Positions 1-8,653 are shown, counted from the stretch's first letter. The stretch: DNA of 64,000 nt from Zoogloeaceae bacterium (GCA_024235595.1 JACKMC010000003.1:248001-312000); one strand, 5' to 3'. Notes: generated by a model from the sequence alone, not told the origin. Numbers and translations are program-made.

Positions 1-808
1 GCAGCTCGAAGAAGTTGAATTTTTCGGGGAAAGCGAAGTATTCGGTGAGCTGCCGATACGCCGGATGGGCGATCGCAGGAAAATCCAGCAGGGCCTCGTC
101 GTCGCCGAAACCGGCTTCGCCGACGACCTCACCCGGCAGCGGCTGCCAGCGCTTGGCGTCGTCTCCGACCACGTACGCCCCGATGCAGCGCATGAACAGG
201 CAATCACGCAACGCCGCGGCAAGCGAGGCTTCGGCATCGATGAAGAGCCGCAGCGACCCGTCGGGCAGGCTGCGCCAGTCGAAGCCGGCGCCGGCCGCCC
301 GCAGCGAGATCGACAGCACCCCGGAGGCGGCCGCCGGCAAAGCCGCCGAAGGCGGGATCGCGGCGGCCGGCTCGAAGCGCACGGCGTGGATGGAAACGGG
401 CAGGATATGGACGTCCCAGGCTGTGCGGAAGCGGCACGAAAGCCCCTTCACCGGTGGCGACCTGAGCTCGCTGTGCCGGGGCACGCGCAACGGCGCCGAG
501 AGCGCGGAAGCGCCGCCAGCACCCTCGAACTGCGCAATCGAACACGACGGGAACGGGCGCAGGTAGTGCGGATACAGGACGTTCAGCAGCGCCTCGGTAA
601 ACTCCGGGTAGCCGTCCTCGATCTTCTTGTTCACCCGCGCCGCCAGCAAGGCGAACGATTCGATCATGCGCTCGACATGCGGGTCCTCGCTGCGCTCGCC
701 ATTGAGCAGCAGGCTCGAGGCGAGCCTGGGATAGCGCTCTGCGAATTCACGGGAATGTCGACGCAGGAAAGCCAGCTCCCGCTCGTAGTAGGGCAGCATT
801 TCCTTCAT
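1..808 (-). CDS. tssF: Type VI secretion baseplate subunit TssF, partial (C-terminus beyond left edge)
   Basis: TssF (VasA/ImpG) is a baseplate wedge subunit of the type VI secretion system, acting in the cytoplasm at the inner membrane complex. Reading leftward from an ATG at 808, about 269 residues are visible before the window ends. The N-terminus (MLPYYERELAFLRR, then FAERYPRLA) and the following PEFTEALLNVLYPHYLRP stretch are characteristic of the family, whose members are usually about 600 residues, so roughly half is missing. It starts two bases after the TssE stop and clearly belongs to the same leftward operon. I am confident of the family; integrity of the rest cannot be judged. Confidence 0.93.
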   Translation of the reverse strand, partial: MKEMLPYYERELAFLRRHSREFAERYPRLASSLLLNGERSEDPHVERMIESFALLAARVNKKIEDGYPEFTEALLNVLYPHYLRPFPSCSIAQFEGAGGASALSAPLRVPRHSELRSPPVKGLSCRFRTAWDVHILPVSIHAVRFEPAAAIPPSAALPAAASGVLSISLRAAGAGFDWRSLPDGSLRLFIDAEASLAAALRDCLFMRCIGAYVVGDDAKRWQPLPGEVVGEAGFGDDEALLDFPAIAHPAYRQLTEYFAFPEKFNFFEL

Positions 809-810
809 CT

Positions 811-1362
811 TCAGGCGGCCCGCACGAGTGCGCCGGCTCGGCCGCGTCGGCCCCGAGTACGATTCACCGAATAGCGTAGCGTGGTTGGCTGCAGCATCGC
901 GTCGAAGCTCACCGGCTCGCGCGCCGGACGCACCACGAGGATGGCCGCGATGTCGAAGAACAGTGCGTTGATGGCGCGTCGATCGAGGCGCAGCGTCACG
1001 CGGACGTCCTGCAGCCGCGGCTCATGTGCCGCGATCGCTTGGCGGATGCCGTCGCAGATGCGTTTGCGGTCCGCCACACTATCCAGGCTCAGGCCCGCGA
1101 AGTCGCAAAGTCCGAAGCCTGCGACCGACGAGGCCACCAGCGCAAAGCCATCGAGCACGCCGGCGGCGAGGGTCGCCCGGGCATTCAACAAGGCTTCGAG
1201 ATCGCTCGCGACCGAATCCTTCAGGGTCTCGATCCCATTGCGGCGCTGCACCGGCGAGGCCGGTGCGGTGTCGAAGAGCTTGTCCAGGAGGCTCGGCTCG
1301 AAGCCGTCAAATGCGGGCATGGCGTGGCTCGGGCGCGACCGGCCGAAGATGGCGAGGCGCAC
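811..1362 (-). CDS. tssE: Type VI secretion baseplate protein TssE (gp25-like)
   Basis: TssE is the gp25-like baseplate protein that helps nucleate sheath assembly. The ORF is 183 residues from a GTG at 1362. A shorter form from the ATG at 1320 (MPAFDGFEPSLLDKLFD) fits the usual family N-terminus and is also possible. Visible signatures are SLLDKLFD, the ETLKDSVASDLEALLNAR helix, the FGLCDF segment, and EPRLQDVRVTLR, all typical of the gp25 fold. It lies between hcp (17 bp upstream) and tssF (2 bp downstream). The GTG start has no strong ribosome binding site, so translation may depend on coupling from hcp. Confidence 0.9.
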   Translation of the reverse strand: MRLAIFGRSRPSHAMPAFDGFEPSLLDKLFDTAPASPVQRRNGIETLKDSVASDLEALLNARATLAAGVLDGFALVASSVAGFGLCDFAGLSLDSVADRKRICDGIRQAIAAHEPRLQDVRVTLRLDRRAINALFFDIAAILVVRPAREPVSFDAMLQPTTLRYSVNRTRGRRGRAGALVRAA

Positions 1363-1378
1363 CGATCGCAGAGGTCGA

Positions 1379-1915
1379 TCAGGTCAGGTTGGCGGTGTTC
1401 TTGGCGAGGTTCCAGGCACCCTGGATATTCACCTTTCCTGACTTGCTGCCATCGATATTGAGCTCGTCGTAGGTCCACTTCACTGCCGAGTACTTGAGGG
1501 TGAAGGTCTCCTGCGGGATGCCCTCGCTCGAGACGGTCGGCGCCACCGACGCAACGATCGCGTTCTTGAGCTCGATTCTCAGGTACTGGTGACGGTTCTG
1601 GCTGCTGCTCGGACTGCCGGTGTTGTTCTTGCCACCGAAAGCGCGATAGAAATACACCACGACGTCATTGACCACGATACCGGATGAGCAGGCCTGCCAG
1701 AGCTTGGGGCTTGCGCCGTCGATGTCCTTGGTGAACACCATCTCGGCATGTTCGCAGCGCTCGGCGGTGTGCCCACCAGAGCTCGAGGCGGTCGCCGACT
1801 TGGGCTGACGGATCAGGTGACTCCATGAGTACACCTCGACGGTGTCCTTGTGCTTCTGGTCGCGGGAATCGCCCTTGATGTCGCTGCCCTTGAATTCGAT
1901 GTAGATGTCCTTCAT
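1379..1915 (-). CDS. hcp: Type VI secretion tube protein Hcp
   Basis: Hcp (TssD) forms stacked hexameric rings that make the inner tube propelled by sheath contraction. This 178-residue protein starts MKDIYIEFKGSDIKGDS and carries the family-typical VEVYSWSHLIRQP, the HAEMVFTKDID and SPKLWQACSSG segments, and a late ETFTLKYSAVKWTYDEL strand. A CAGGAG ribosome binding site sits about 10 bases before the ATG. It follows tssC by 25 bases and precedes tssE, the common tssB-tssC-hcp-tssE order. As the most abundant T6SS product it may be translated more strongly than its neighbours, but that is inference. Confidence 0.95.
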   Translation of the reverse strand: MKDIYIEFKGSDIKGDSRDQKHKDTVEVYSWSHLIRQPKSATASSSGGHTAERCEHAEMVFTKDIDGASPKLWQACSSGIVVNDVVVYFYRAFGGKNNTGSPSSSQNRHQYLRIELKNAIVASVAPTVSSEGIPQETFTLKYSAVKWTYDELNIDGSKSGKVNIQGAWNLAKNTANLT

Positions 1916-1940
1916 TGCCTGTCTGCTCCTGTGTGGTCAA

Positions 1941-3428
1941 TCAAGCCTTGGTGCCCTGGGGAAGTTCGGCGACGAGCCGCAGCGAAACCGAGAGTTCGTC
2001 GAGCTGGAAATGCGGTCGGATGAAGGAGACCGCCCGATAAACGCCGGGCCGCCCCGCAATCTCCGCGACCTCGACCGATGCTTCGCGCAAGGGAAACTGC
2101 GCCTTGGTTTCCTGCGATGCGGAATCGTCGGCCGTGACGTACTGGTCGACCCAGCGCTGCAGGTAGGATTCGACATTGCTCGCCGAGGCGAAACTGCCGA
2201 CCTTGTCGCGCATCATCGCCTTCATGTAGTGCGCAATCCGGCACACCGCGAAGATGTACTGGAGCTGGCTCGAAAGGGCCGAGTTGGCGTTGGCCGCATC
2301 GCTGTCGTAACGCCGCGGCTTCTGGGCGGACTGCGCGCCGAAGAAGGCCGCATAGTCGGTGTTCTTGCAGTGCACCAGCGCAATGAACCCGAGATCGTTG
2401 AGCTCCTTCTCGCGCCTGTCGGTGACCGACACCTCGGTCGGGCACTTGAGCGCCAGCTCGCCGTCATCGGTGCGGAAAGTGTGGGTCGGCAGATCTTCGA
2501 CCAAGCCGCCCCCTTCGACCCCGCGAATCGCCGCGCACCAGCCGTATTGCTCGAAGGCGCTGGTGAGGCGTGCGCCGAGCGCAAACGCGGCGTTGCACCA
2601 CAGATACTTGTCGTGATCGCTGCCGTCCACCTCCTCGACGAAATTGAAACCCTCGACGACGATGCCGTCGACCGGGTTGTAAGGCAGGCGGCCGAGAAAG
2701 CGCGGCAGCGCGATCCCTACGTAGCGGGCATCCTCGGACTCGCGAAATGATTTCCACTTGGCATACTCGACGGTGTCGAAGACCTTGTTCAGATCGCGCG
2801 GACGGCCAAGCTCGGTAAAGCTCTCGAGTCCAAGCAGCTCCGGCGATGCCGCAGTAATGAACGGCGCGTGGGCAGCGGCCGCGATGTGCGACATCTGCTC
2901 GACGAAATACATGTCCTCGGGTTGGCGCGTGAGTGTGAACTCGCCAATCAATGCACCGAAGGGCGAGCCCCCGAAAGTGCCGAACTCCTCTTCGTAAACC
3001 TTCTTGAACAAGGCACTCTGATCGAAGTCGATCGCCCGCCTGAAGTCCTTGAGCAATTCACGCTTGCCGGCATTGAGCAGCCTGATCTTGAGATTCTCGC
3101 CGGTGGAGGTTTGCCTGCACAGGTAATGCAGGCCGCTCCATGCGCTCTCCAGGCGCTGGAACTCAGGTGCGTGCAGGATCTCGCTGAGCTGTGCCGAGAT
3201 CAGCGCATCGAGCTCCGCAACGCGCGCATCGAGGCTTGCGGAGAGATTCTCGCTGGGCACCAGTTCGCCCTCGAGGACCTGCTCGACCAGTTCCCCGATG
3301 AGATCCCTGGCCCGCTCATGTTCGGCGCTCGAACGGGCGATGCGGCTCTCATCGATGATACGGTCCAGAAGGCTGCCACCTTCGAGCACCGCCTGGGTCT
3401 CCTCCTGCAGGGCGTGCTGCGCGCTCAT
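1941..3428 (-). CDS. tssC: Type VI secretion sheath large subunit TssC
   Basis: TssC (VipB/EvpB/ImpC) pairs with TssB to build the contractile sheath around the Hcp tube. The 495-residue length is normal. Recognisable segments include SEILHAPEFQRLESAWSGLHYL (N-terminal third), KKVYEEEFGTFGGSPFGALIG, the FRESEDARYVGIALPRFLGR region, and a C-terminal half with RDKVGSFASASNVESYLQRW and FIRPHFQLDELSVSLRLV. The ATG at 3428 overlaps the tssB stop in an ATGA, indicating translational coupling and matched stoichiometry with TssB. No damage is visible. Confidence 0.97.
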   Translation of the reverse strand: MSAQHALQEETQAVLEGGSLLDRIIDESRIARSSAEHERARDLIGELVEQVLEGELVPSENLSASLDARVAELDALISAQLSEILHAPEFQRLESAWSGLHYLCRQTSTGENLKIRLLNAGKRELLKDFRRAIDFDQSALFKKVYEEEFGTFGGSPFGALIGEFTLTRQPEDMYFVEQMSHIAAAAHAPFITAASPELLGLESFTELGRPRDLNKVFDTVEYAKWKSFRESEDARYVGIALPRFLGRLPYNPVDGIVVEGFNFVEEVDGSDHDKYLWCNAAFALGARLTSAFEQYGWCAAIRGVEGGGLVEDLPTHTFRTDDGELALKCPTEVSVTDRREKELNDLGFIALVHCKNTDYAAFFGAQSAQKPRRYDSDAANANSALSSQLQYIFAVCRIAHYMKAMMRDKVGSFASASNVESYLQRWVDQYVTADDSASQETKAQFPLREASVEVAEIAGRPGVYRAVSFIRPHFQLDELSVSLRLVAELPQGTKA

Positions 3429-3946
3429 TGCTCGTCCTCCTGAGCTTCGGTGGATCGACGCCGCCCCATCGCGACGAGCTGATCGGTGTTATGCAGCACC
3501 TCGCCGAGCAGATCCTCGAGGCGCTCGTTTCCGGCCAGCTTGTTGCGCAGGTCCGCAAGCCGCGAACGCGCCTCCATCAGTTTGCGCAACGGTTCGACCT
3601 TGGACACTACCGCCTCGGGACGGAAATCCTCAAAGGCCTCGAAGGTGAGATCCACCGCAAGCTCGCCATCGGCCTCGGAGAGGCGATTCTTCACCCGAAA
3701 TGCGGCCCGCGGCGCCACGCCCGCCATGACGTCGTCGAAATTGTCCAGATCGAGGCCCACGAACTTGCGATCGCGGACCTTGGCCTGTGGCTGCAGGCTC
3801 TCACCCGCGAAATCGCCGACCACCCCGACCACGAACGGCAATTCCTTCTGCTCGATGGCATCGCCCACCTCGACGTCGTAAGTGAGTTGCACCCGGGGCG
3901 GCCGGACGCGCTGCAATCGCTTCTGAACACTGTCTTTTCTGGACAC
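3425..3946 (-). CDS. tssB: Type VI secretion sheath small subunit TssB
   Basis: TssB (VipA/ImpB) is the small sheath subunit. The 173-residue protein starts with a GTG at 3946 (VSRKDSVQKRLQRVRPP) preceded by a GGAG about nine bases upstream. Family features are VQLTYDVEVGDAIEQKELPFVVGV, of which I note the ELPFVVGVVGDFAG motif, the VRDRKFVGLDLDNFDDVM segment, and the EPLRKLMEARSRLADLRNKL helix that packs on TssC. It overlaps tssC by four bases and follows the TPR lipoprotein gene by 35 bases in the same operon. Confidence 0.96.
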   Translation of the reverse strand: MSRKDSVQKRLQRVRPPRVQLTYDVEVGDAIEQKELPFVVGVVGDFAGESLQPQAKVRDRKFVGLDLDNFDDVMAGVAPRAAFRVKNRLSEADGELAVDLTFEAFEDFRPEAVVSKVEPLRKLMEARSRLADLRNKLAGNERLEDLLGEVLHNTDQLVAMGRRRSTEAQEDEQ

Positions 3947-3981
3947 GGGAGTCTCCGTTGGTTGGGTGGAAGGCGGACCGC

Positions 3982-4611
3982 CTATTGCAGAACACCGAAG
4001 GGATTGCCGCTCGCCGGAGCAAGCTGTGCGGCTGGCGTGGGCGTGGGCGAGGCCGGTCGCGCTGGCCGGGCACGGCGCACACGGCGTTTGCGCACAGGCT
4101 TGCGAACTTCCGGCTCCGGCGGTGGCTCGACGACCACGACCGGAGGCACCAGCACGTCTTCGCCGAGCGTCGCGCGCAGCAACATCGCGAGCCTGCGCGC
4201 GTCCGGCCGGGCGGCGCCTGCGAGGGTCTGGTCCTGCTGGATATCCTCCAGCGAGCGGGTGGCGACCCGCAGACCGCTGACCGCTCGAATGCTCTTGGCA
4301 GAGAGGTCGGCCGGATCACGCTGCAGCACCTCGTCGGCGGCAGTGATCGCTTCGCCATAGTTGCCCCCCTCGAAATGCAACCTGGCGAGGCGCAACCAGG
4401 GCTCCTTGCGGGCGGTGTTCAGGGCGGCGAGCCCCTTGAGGCTTGCGCTCGCTTCATTGAGCTTGCCTTCCTTGCCCAGTGCATCGGCCTTCAGTTCGGT
4501 TTCGGCGAGCTTTTCGTCGAACTCCCGATCGCTAAGTTGCACTGGTTTGGTGGCGCACGCTGCCGACAGCGCGGCGGCAAGCAGAATCATCGATATCCTG
4601 AACGTATTCAC
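3982..4611 (-). CDS. TPR-repeat lipoprotein at the head of the T6SS operon
   Basis: A 209-residue predicted lipoprotein: a short charged N-terminus, a hydrophobic run (MILLAAALSAAC) and a plausible lipobox Cys at residue 19. Residues about 30-125 form helical tetratricopeptide-like repeats (for example EPWLRLARLHFEGGNYGEAI). The last 60 residues are low complexity: PPVVVVEPPPEPE, then an Arg-rich patch (RKPVRKRRVRRARPARPA) and a Pro/Ala tail. It is the first gene of the leftward T6SS operon, 35 bases before tssB, and divergent from tssJ. I infer a periplasmic accessory role, perhaps anchoring the membrane complex to the cell wall; the sequence does not prove this and I cannot assign an established gene name. 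Confidence 0.75.
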   Translation of the reverse strand: MNTFRISMILLAAALSAACATKPVQLSDREFDEKLAETELKADALGKEGKLNEASASLKGLAALNTARKEPWLRLARLHFEGGNYGEAITAADEVLQRDPADLSAKSIRAVSGLRVATRSLEDIQQDQTLAGAARPDARRLAMLLRATLGEDVLVPPVVVVEPPPEPEVRKPVRKRRVRRARPARPASPTPTPAAQLAPASGNPFGVLQ

Positions 4612-4650
4612 CCGGGCAGGCTCCAGCCTTGCGCAAATATGCGTTTGGCA

Positions 4651-4679
4651 TTGTTAAAGATTGCCGCGCATAGTACATT
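4651..4679 (+). promoter_or_regulatory. Candidate sigma70-type promoter for tssJKL
   Basis: The 112-bp gap between the divergent T6SS operons has TTGTTA at 4651-4656 and TACATT at 4674-4679, 17 bases apart, pointing at tssJ. Only about four bases of each box match consensus. A sigma54 -24/-12 element was looked for and not found at the required spacing. Confidence 0.35.
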
Positions 4680-4723
4680 GGGATTTCTCGAATGACAAAC
4701 CCAATTTTCATAACCGCCGTCTC

Positions 4724-5419
4724 ATGCCTTTCGCATTTTCTACACGTCGCGCTGCACTCTCCGCGCTCACGTGCCCAGCGCGCCTGATCGCAACCGCATC
4801 GCTCATCATCGCCTCGGGCGGATGCACCACCGCGGGCGTCGTCGGCATTGCCAGCTCTGCGCTTGCAGCCGGTCTGGAAGCCGCTGGCCTGAATCCGGCC
4901 GCGCGCGAGGCCGACACGCGCCGCATCCGCATCGCGCTCAATGCTTCGGAATCGCTCAACACCACCGAGGGCGGCCGCTCACTCGCGTTGCTCATAAAGG
5001 TGTACCAACTACGCAGCGTCCAGTCGTTCTCGCGCGTCCATGCCGACGCCTTGCTCGATCCGCTACGTGAACGCGAAACCCTCGGCCAGGACCTGCTCTC
5101 GGTGCGCGAACTCACTCTCACCCCTGGGGCCCGTCGTACCCTCGACGAAGCACTGCTCGAGGGCACGCAGAACATCGCCGTGGTGGCGATGTTTCGCGCG
5201 CCCGCGCCTAACCGCTGGCGTTACGCCTTCGATGCCTCCGCATCGATCGAGACCGGTATCTCGCTGGGCTTTCACGGCTGCGCGATGACTGTCGGTAGCG
5301 GCAGTCTGAGCGGCACCGAGATCGGACGCCGCGCGATCAGCCTCGCGGGCGTGCGTTGTGACGAAGCCACCCGCCCCCCATCCGCCACCCATCCCACCGT
5401 GAAGAATTTTTCCGGATAG
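4724..5419 (+). CDS. tssJ: Type VI secretion outer-membrane lipoprotein TssJ
   Basis: TssJ is the outer-membrane lipoprotein of the TssJLM membrane complex. From the ATG at 4724 it has 231 residues: an N-terminal signal with a Cys at residue 34 (IIASGGC, a poor lipobox because the -3 position is Ser), then a beta-sandwich domain. Family-like segments are LLIKVYQLRSVQSFSRVHAD, DLLSVRELTLTPGARRTL and TQNIAVVAMFRAP followed by WRYAF. The frame is open further upstream, to 4661, but the earlier residues do not look like a signal peptide. No good ribosome binding site precedes 4724. It leads the rightward operon and ends 7 bases before tssK. Confidence 0.88.
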   Translation: MPFAFSTRRAALSALTCPARLIATASLIIASGGCTTAGVVGIASSALAAGLEAAGLNPAAREADTRRIRIALNASESLNTTEGGRSLALLIKVYQLRSVQSFSRVHADALLDPLRERETLGQDLLSVRELTLTPGARRTLDEALLEGTQNIAVVAMFRAPAPNRWRYAFDASASIETGISLGFHGCAMTVGSGSLSGTEIGRRAISLAGVRCDEATRPPSATHPTVKNFSG

Positions 5420-5426
5420 AAGCAAT

Positions 5427-6767
5427 ATGAGCCACGCCAAGATTCTCTGGGGCGAAGGTCTTTTCCTCAGACCGCAGCACTTCCAGCAACAGGATGCCTA
5501 CCACGAGGCCCGACAACGCGAGCTGTTGTTCGCCGCGCAACCCTTCGCTTACGGGGTCAGCGAACTCGACATCGACCGTGACGCGCTGCGCAGCGGCGTA
5601 CTTCGCCTCCGGCGGATCGACGTTCGCCTGCCTGACGGTGAGCGCTACAACGCGCCGGACATGGACCTGCTGCCCATCGAAGCGACCATCGACGAACTGG
5701 CGCCCGGCAAGGCGGACTGCGTCGTGGACCTGGCCATCAACCCGATCCGCAGCTTCGGCGGCAACTGCGAATCGCCCAACGGTGCCGGCAATACCCGTTT
5801 CGTGACCCACGTAGCCGAAGGCACCGACATGTTCTCGGATGCAGCCCCGGCGGAACTGCTCACCCTTCGCAAGCAGGCGCGCCTCAGGGCACAGGGCGCG
5901 GTCGCCGAGCAATCTATTCAGCTACCCTTGTTGCGGCTGCGCCGAACCGTCTCGGGTGCCTGCGAGGTCGATCCGGATTTCGTTCCACCCTGCCTATCGA
6001 TCGACGCATCGCCCTCCCTCAAGGGCCACCTGCAGCGGATGCTCGAAGCTCTCCAGGCCAAGGTAAACGCGCTCTACGGCTTTCATCGCGAACCCGCACG
6101 CAACCTCATCGAGTACCGCTCTGGCGACATCGCTTCGTTCTGGCTGCTTCACACCGCCAGTGCCGCGGCGGCGGCCCTCGCCCACCTGCATGCCAATCCC
6201 AGGCTTCACCCGGAACGCCTCTTCCAGGAGATGCTGAGGCTCGCCGGGGGGCTCATGACCTTCTCCAAGCACCACACCCTCGACAGCCTGCCAAGCTACG
6301 ACCACGGCCACCCGGGACCGGCCTTCGCTGCGCTGGACAACATCATCCGCGATCTGCTCGACACGGTGATCTCGACCCGTTATGTGGCCATTGCCTTGAG
6401 CGAACCGAAACCCGGGCTGTACTCCGGGCGCCTCGATTCGGACAGGATCGACGCCGCCACCCGCTTCTACCTCGGCATTTCGGCCCGGCTGTCGGCTGCG
6501 GAGCTCATCGATGCCGTGCCCTTGAGGATCAAGGTCGGCGCACCCGACGACGTCGACAAGCTCGTGCTCTCAGCGATGGGCGGGGTACGCATCAACCATG
6601 CGCCGCAGGTGCCGGCGGCGGTACCGGTGCGTCCACGAGTGAGCTATTTCGAGCTCGACCCGCATGGCGCACTCTACGAGCGCATGCTCAAGGCGCGCAG
6701 CATAAGCATCCACGTTCCGGCAGGATTCGAGGGCATCGCGCTCGAGCTGATCGCGGTGATCGCATGA
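5427..6767 (+). CDS. tssK: Type VI secretion baseplate subunit TssK
   Basis: TssK (ImpJ/VasE) links the baseplate to the membrane complex through TssL and TssM. The 446-residue length is standard. The N-terminus ILWGEGLFLRPQHFQQQD is diagnostic; later signatures are DLVVDLAIN-like strands, the QARLRAQGA region, a central LKGHLQRMLEALQAKV helix, and the C-terminal domain with RLSAAELIDAVPLRIKVGAP and FELDPHGALYERML. It is preceded by tssJ (7-base gap) and overlaps tssL by an ATGA, so the three are co-translated. Confidence 0.97.
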   Translation: MSHAKILWGEGLFLRPQHFQQQDAYHEARQRELLFAAQPFAYGVSELDIDRDALRSGVLRLRRIDVRLPDGERYNAPDMDLLPIEATIDELAPGKADCVVDLAINPIRSFGGNCESPNGAGNTRFVTHVAEGTDMFSDAAPAELLTLRKQARLRAQGAVAEQSIQLPLLRLRRTVSGACEVDPDFVPPCLSIDASPSLKGHLQRMLEALQAKVNALYGFHREPARNLIEYRSGDIASFWLLHTASAAAAALAHLHANPRLHPERLFQEMLRLAGGLMTFSKHHTLDSLPSYDHGHPGPAFAALDNIIRDLLDTVISTRYVAIALSEPKPGLYSGRLDSDRIDAATRFYLGISARLSAAELIDAVPLRIKVGAPDDVDKLVLSAMGGVRINHAPQVPAAVPVRPRVSYFELDPHGALYERMLKARSISIHVPAGFEGIALELIAVIA

Positions 6768-7525
6768 GTACAGATCCATCCCTGCTCGCATGCTCGACCG
6801 CCCCGAAAACGGACGCGCTGCAACAACCGCCAAGCTTGTGCGATCTGCTTTACGACGGTTTCTACCTCGTCTTCCTGCTCAAGAACCGACACGTCCCCGA
6901 CACCGCGGCGGGGCTTGCCGGTCGCTTCAAGGCCTTTCTCGACGGCTTCGAGCGGGACGCGCGGCGCCTCGGACACGATCCCGAGGCGATCTACGGCGCC
7001 AAGTACGCGCTTTGCGCGACCGTGGACGAAGTCATTCTTGGCTCGGCATTCTCGGTTCGCGGTGAATGGGAACGCCAGCCACTGCAGCTCGAGCTGTTCG
7101 GCGAACTTCTCGCCGGCGACCGATTCTTCGAAAAACTCGAACAGCTCCGGGGCCGCGCTGACAACGTGGAGGTACTCGAGGTCTTTCACATGTGCCTGCT
7201 GCTCGGTTTCAAGGGGCGCTATCTGCTCGAAGGGACCGAAAAGCTCGGCTATCTGGCCACCCAACTCGGCGAACAGATAGCGCATATCAGGGGCAAGCGC
7301 CAGGGTTTCGCACCGCATTGGCCGCTCCCGGACCGCATCAGCCACGAGCTCGGACGGGAGCTTCCATTGTGGATTCTCGCGACGCTCACCGCGCTCACCG
7401 CGCTCGGCGCATTTTCCTGGTTGAACGGTCATCTCGGCGCAGAGGTGGAGAAAGCGCTTGGCGCCTACGAGGCGGTCATCAGCGAATCCGCGGCGGTGCC
7501 GAGGCTGGTGATTACGCTGCCCTGA
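6764..7525 (+). CDS. tssL: Type VI secretion inner-membrane protein TssL (DotU/IcmH)
   Basis: TssL is a tail-anchored inner-membrane component of the T6SS membrane complex, related to IcmH/DotU. Of 253 residues, the first 200 are the cytoplasmic hook domain (LCDLLYDGFYLVFLLKN, then AKYALCATVDEVILG and EWERQPLQLELFGE), followed by one hydrophobic helix near residues 205-223 (LPLWILATLTALTALGAF). There is no OmpA-like peptidoglycan-binding extension. It overlaps tssK by four bases. tssM, often adjacent, is absent: the next gene is an unrelated hypothetical, so the system is completed elsewhere. Confidence 0.95.
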   Translation: MSTDPSLLACSTAPKTDALQQPPSLCDLLYDGFYLVFLLKNRHVPDTAAGLAGRFKAFLDGFERDARRLGHDPEAIYGAKYALCATVDEVILGSAFSVRGEWERQPLQLELFGELLAGDRFFEKLEQLRGRADNVEVLEVFHMCLLLGFKGRYLLEGTEKLGYLATQLGEQIAHIRGKRQGFAPHWPLPDRISHELGRELPLWILATLTALTALGAFSWLNGHLGAEVEKALGAYEAVISESAAVPRLVITLP

Positions 7526-7602
7526 GCGCAACTGCGATCCCCTCTTCGGGTCCGGCCCGGAGAGCGCGTCAAGCGGTGCCTGTTTGGCCGCGATCCTGCA
7601 CA

Positions 7603-8328
7603 ATGTCGCTTTCAACGTCGCCCAACCGCCGCTGTGCCATGAGAACTGTCCTCGCTGTCGTTGCGCTCGCCCTCGCCGTCCTCGCCGCGCCACTGGTATT
7701 CAAGCCCGGCGGCCCGGGAGGAATCGCGACGACTGAAACGCCGCCGTGGGAGATCGTCACCACGGACGAAGGGCACAGCCGCGTCTTCGGCCTGACCCTC
7801 GGCGAGAGCACGCTCGGCGACGCGATGCAGGCGCTCGGCCAGGACATCGAGATCGCGATCATTACCGCACCGGGCGAGCGGGGCGCGCTCGAAGCCTACT
7901 ACGGCTCCATCATCTCCGGGCCGGTGACCGGAAAGCTGGTGCTGACGGCACAGATCGACGAGGCAACTCTCGAAGCGATGATAGCGCGCGCCACCAAGAC
8001 CGAGTTCATGGAGAGCACCACCCGCAAGTCGGCGCTCCACCCCGACGACCTCGCCCGCGCACTGACCATGAAGGTTCGCGCGGTCGGCTTCATCCCGTCG
8101 ATCAATCTCGACGAGCAAACCATCGTCACGCGCTTCGGCGAACCCGCTGAGCGCGTGCGCGGCAGCGACGGGGTCGAACATCTGCTCTACCCGGCCAAGG
8201 GCCTCGATATCATCCTCAGCACGACGGGCAAGGAGCTGATGCAATACGTTGCGCCGGTAAACTTCGAGACCTTGCGCGCGCCACTCGACGCGGCAGCTTC
8301 GGCGCCACCGGTCGCACCCGGATCCTGA
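7603..8328 (+). CDS. Conserved exported or membrane-anchored hypothetical protein
   Basis: I do not recognise a functional family. From 7603 it encodes 241 residues; an ATG at 7639 (MRTVLAVVALALAVLAAPLVF) is equally likely and would put a clear signal or anchor segment at the very N-terminus. The exported part is compact: a LGESTLGDAMQALGQD segment that suggests an alpha-beta domain, a strand-rich middle (GPVTGKLVLTAQI), and a late RFGEPAERVRGSDGVEHLLYPAKGLDIIL segment. It lies 77 bases after tssL on the same strand but has no known T6SS counterpart, so linkage to secretion is unproven. Confidence 0.72.
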   Translation: MSLSTSPNRRCAMRTVLAVVALALAVLAAPLVFKPGGPGGIATTETPPWEIVTTDEGHSRVFGLTLGESTLGDAMQALGQDIEIAIITAPGERGALEAYYGSIISGPVTGKLVLTAQIDEATLEAMIARATKTEFMESTTRKSALHPDDLARALTMKVRAVGFIPSINLDEQTIVTRFGEPAERVRGSDGVEHLLYPAKGLDIILSTTGKELMQYVAPVNFETLRAPLDAAASAPPVAPGS

Positions 8329-8653
8329 ACCATACCCGGCGCGCACCCCGCGCCCTGCTCGCCCGCCCCATCGCCGCAGCGCTTGCGGCATCGCCATGAT
8401 CGACCGTACCTGCGGCTTCAAGGCCGCTCTGGGTAGCGGCCGCGCAGGCACGACGAGAACGGTTTCCCCAATCCAGTGGCCACACGATCGCGCAAGCCCG
8501 CAGGTCGTCCGCCGCAAGCCCCCGCATGTCGGTTGGGCGCAGCCCGGAGGCCGGAAACCACGCCCGAGTGCCGCTACGCACGAGAAGTGCGGGCGGCCTT
8601 CGCCAGGCACGCATCTGGCACCATGCGAATGACTCCGAACATCGACACCCGGA
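8329..8653. other. Intergenic region, nothing recognised
   Basis: A 325-base gap between convergent genes. Open frames cross it on both strands, but none has a convincing start or recognisable protein. No terminator with a T-run, RNA gene or repeat was found. It may hold decayed coding sequence. Confidence 0.4.

Noticed and set aside
4640..4680. Possible sigma54 promoter upstream of tssJ (TTGGCATTG...ATTGCC)
   Set aside because: GG and GC elements are 14 bases apart, not the 10 required for sigma54.
8216..8614. Minus-strand ORF of 132 codons downstream of slyX
   Set aside because: Arg/Ala/Ser-rich with no recognisable family, and partly antisense to the upstream hypothetical gene.
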